A stretch of DNA of 64,000 nucleotides from G963669295 sp963669295 (GTDB taxonomy: Bacteria; Bacteroidota; Bacteroidia; Flavobacteriales_D; CALLUQ01): NCBI GenBank assembly GCA_963669295.1, contig OY769938.1, positions 2,666,001-2,730,000 of the forward strand, read 5' to 3'. Each line of letters begins with the position of its first letter. The stretch's first letter is position 1. Below, one piece after another: positions 62,089 to 64,000 of the stretch. A program made the translations under genes and the position numbers. The notes beneath the pieces were generated by a model. It ran no database searches and was not told where the DNA came from. It saw only the letters and a program-made list of their open reading frames with translations.

Positions 62089-63522
62089 CTATTGTTCAAC
62101 TACTTCGCCAATTAATGTTGCAGCAGTGCATTTGCTTACTTTGACATTGACGTATTGTCCTGGTTTATATTGCTTTTTTGGAAAAACAACAACAGTGTTT
62201 TGGCTGTTTCTACCGAATAATTGATCCTCCGATTTCTTGGAAATCCCTTCAATCAATACCCTATATGTGTTGTCAACAGCTTTTTGGTTGCTTTCGAGTG
62301 AATGCGATTGTTGCAAATCGATAATTTCTCTTAATCGACTCGATTTGTCTTCTTCTGGCACGTCGTCTTCGTACTTACGTTGTGCAAGTGTTTTAGGGCG
62401 TTCTGAATATTTAAACATGTATGCAAAATCGTATTTCACCTCTTGCATAAGGCTGATGGTTTCTGCATGTTGTTCTTGTGTTTCAGAGCAAAATCCAGCA
62501 ATGATATCGGTTGAAATGCCACAATCGGGAATGATTGCTCTTATAGCCTTGATACGATCGAGATACCACTCTCTAGTATAGCCACGATTCATTTTTTTTA
62601 GTACATCACTATTTCCAGATTGAACCGGTAAGTGAATATAATTACAAATGTTTTCGTATTTCGCCATTATGTGTAACACTTCATCTGTCATATCTTTGGG
62701 ATGAGAAGTAGAAAAGCGAATCCTAAGATTAGGATGTACTTGTGCCACTTTTTCCATCAACTGGGCAAAGTTGACCGTTTCCTGGTTGGGGTCTTTGATT
62801 TCACCTTTACTGGTCATATTCCATCGATAAGAATCAACGTTTTGACCCAATAAGGTAACTTCCCTGTATCCATTTTCATACAAGTACCTGGCCTCGTGTA
62901 CAATCGTTTCTGGATTTCTACTGCGTTCACGTCCTCTTGTAAATGGAACTACACAGAAAGAGCACATATTATCACACCCTCTGGTAATAGAAATGAAGGC
63001 TGTAACACCGTTGCTATTCAGGCGCATCGGACTTATTTCGGCATACGTTTCTTCACGAGACAATAAAACATTTACTGCTTTATGTCCATCTTCAACCTGG
63101 TTAATTAATGTAGGAAGATCACGATATGCATCTGGCCCAACTACAAGGTCAACTAGCTTCTCTTCATCTAACAATTGCGATTTTAATCGCTCTGCCATAC
63201 AACCTAAGATACCAACGACTAATTCAGGCTTCTTTTTCTTTGAAGTATTAAAATGTTGTAGCCTATTCCTTACTCTTTGCTCAGCGTTTTCTCTAATAGA
63301 ACATGTATTTAGAAGCACTACGTCTGCTTCATCGGCATTGCGGGTAGTAGCATACCCTTCTTTCGTTAATATAGAAGCAACGATTTCACTGTCGGAGAAG
63401 TTCATTTGACAGCCATAACTTTCAAGGTATAGCTTTCTTCCATTATTGTTGATTGCTGGAAGTGTAATTGCTTCACCTTGCCTGCCTTCGTCAATTTCCT
63501 TGTTTTCTGCTTCAACTTGCAT
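62089..63522 (-). CDS. miaB: tRNA (N6-isopentenyladenosine-37-C2)-methylthiotransferase MiaB
   Basis: 477 aa. The N-terminal MTTase domain binds one cluster through Cys residues in YGCQMNFSDSE, LNTCSIRENA and GCMAERL. The radical SAM domain has CDNMCSFCVVPFTRGRERSR (CxxxCxxC), and a C-terminal TRAM domain ends KPGQYVNVKVSKCTAATLIGEVVE. It adds a methylthio group to i6A37 of tRNAs reading UNN codons. First gene of the operon running to secG. Confidence 0.96.
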   Translation of the reverse strand: MQVEAENKEIDEGRQGEAITLPAINNNGRKLYLESYGCQMNFSDSEIVASILTKEGYATTRNADEADVVLLNTCSIRENAEQRVRNRLQHFNTSKKKKPELVVGILGCMAERLKSQLLDEEKLVDLVVGPDAYRDLPTLINQVEDGHKAVNVLLSREETYAEISPMRLNSNGVTAFISITRGCDNMCSFCVVPFTRGRERSRNPETIVHEARYLYENGYREVTLLGQNVDSYRWNMTSKGEIKDPNQETVNFAQLMEKVAQVHPNLRIRFSTSHPKDMTDEVLHIMAKYENICNYIHLPVQSGNSDVLKKMNRGYTREWYLDRIKAIRAIIPDCGISTDIIAGFCSETQEQHAETISLMQEVKYDFAYMFKYSERPKTLAQRKYEDDVPEEDKSSRLREIIDLQQSHSLESNQKAVDNTYRVLIEGISKKSEDQLFGRNSQNTVVVFPKKQYKPGQYVNVKVSKCTAATLIGEVVEQ

Positions 63523-63543
63523 AATGATTCATTAAATGGAATG

Positions 63544-63574
63544 CAAAGGTATTTAAAAATTAGAAAGCTGACAA
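63544..63574 (-). promoter_or_regulatory. Promoter of the miaB-secG operon
   Basis: The minus strand reads TTG (63572-63574), 20 bp, then TACCTTTG (63544-63551), a full match to the Bacteroidota promoter. Transcription would start about 15 bp before the miaB ATG at 63522. Confidence 0.7.
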
Positions 63575-63762
63575 TATGACATACTAAGGTTTGAAGTACC
63601 TATTTCAAAAAGAATATATACTATGTATATATAGGATAAACATGTTCTTTAAAAACAAAAAAAGATTTGGTTTTAAGACCCTGAATTATATTTCTTTGCA
63701 AAAAATTACCCTTACCATCTAGCCCTGTTTAAATAAGGAATTAATCACTTAAAGAAGTATTT

Positions 63763-64000
63763 ATGGCAAAGAATCTCGTGATTGTTGAGTCGCCAGCTAA
63801 GGCAAAAACAATAGAAGGGTTTTTAGGAACGGAATTTCTTGTGAAATCCAGTTACGGTCATGTGCGCGACCTACCACAAAAAGGATTATCTGTTGATGTA
63901 GAAAATAACTTTGCACCGACCTATGAAGTTTCGCCCGACAAGAAACAAGTGATCAAGGAATTGAAAAAATTAGCTGACGAGGCAGAGATGGTTTGGTTAG
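63763..64000 (+). CDS. topA: DNA topoisomerase I (N-terminal part; gene runs past the window)
   Basis: The first 79 codons read MAKNLVIVESPAKAKTIEGFLGTEFLVKSSYGHVRDLPQ, the TOPRIM start of type IA topoisomerase I (with the catalytic Glu of VESPAKAKTI), and continue KGLSVDVENNFAPTYEVSPDKKQVIKELKKL. It relaxes negative supercoils. Divergent from miaB, with 240 bp between them. The rest of the gene lies beyond the right edge. Confidence 0.95.
   Translation, partial: MAKNLVIVESPAKAKTIEGFLGTEFLVKSSYGHVRDLPQKGLSVDVENNFAPTYEVSPDKKQVIKELKKLADEAEMVWL

Noticed and set aside
62069..62090. AGAACAA/TTGTTCT hairpin between miaB and the sigma54-regulator gene
   Set aside because: The A/T-rich stem is weak, it overlaps the miaB stop, and there is no T-run, so termination inside this conserved operon is not supported.

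Overview
The window looks like a chromosomal segment of a gliding-type, aerobic member of the Bacteroidota (Flavobacteriales or a near relative). This rests on several independent signs: type IX secretion (T9SS) type A sorting domains ending four proteins, the gliding proteins GldB and GldC, an FtsZ ending in the Bacteroidota-type peptide NNSFLHDNVD, Bacteroidota-style promoters (TTTG / TAnnTTTG), many outer-membrane beta-barrels, and the gene order miaB - sigma54 regulator - lptE - TPR - secG - groES - groEL.

Layout. 1-2.6 kb: a secreted alpha/beta hydrolase (cut by the window edge) behind a promoter with a dyad in its spacer, and a FadL-type porin. 3.0-6.2 kb: a tiny ORF with a terminator, then korAB, a 2-oxoacid:ferredoxin oxidoreductase. 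6.2-11.05 kb: a three-gene minus-strand block (M48 metalloprotease, beta-barrel, unknown secreted protein) lying between two copies of the last ~26 bp of korB. 11-20 kb: a PLP decarboxylase, porin-like and secreted proteins, a fatty-acid desaturase, a decayed ORF and a large T9SS-secreted DUF2341 protein. 20.5-23.8 kb: sterol-desaturase-family enzyme, MDR oxidoreductase, Crp/Fnr regulator and a small membrane protein. 23.8-30 kb: a copper-handling region, with an AraC-type regulator carrying a metal-binding-like CxxC N-terminus and a Cys-rich HYC_CC_PP-type protein facing a five-gene plus-strand operon (T9SS protein, two cupredoxin/multicopper oxidase proteins, MbnP-like protein, MbnH-like di-haem enzyme). 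30-36.4 kb: GyrI-like protein, tRNA-Leu(CAG), nadE, a beta-barrel, gldB-gldC, engB and a hydrolase. 36.6-53.2 kb: a complete dcw (division and cell wall) cluster from mraZ to ftsZ plus yqeY. 53.3-64 kb: a thioredoxin-like protein, an unknown, a two-component system, groESL, secG-TPR-lptE-sigma54 regulator-miaB, and the start of topA.

How the genes fit together. The dcw cluster supplies most of the cytoplasmic peptidoglycan pathway (MurE, MurD, MurC, MraY, MurG), the septal machinery (FtsL, FtsI, FtsW, FtsQ, FtsA, FtsZ) and its own regulator MraZ, which has three GTGGTA repeats in front of it. Two things in it are out of the ordinary: mraY is split by a one-base shift exactly at an A AAA AAG slippery heptamer, and a stand-alone copy of the MurD C-terminal domain sits between murD and ftsW. 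The copper region reads as a sensing and envelope copper-handling unit. An 11-bp inverted repeat just before its operon is a good operator candidate.

No CRISPR array, transposase, integrase or rRNA was seen. The best candidates for something undescribed are the copper/T9SS operon, the MurD C-domain paralogue, the mraY frameshift, the repeat-flanked M48 block, and the small ORF plus terminator in front of korA. Function calls come from reading the translations by eye; no database search was run.
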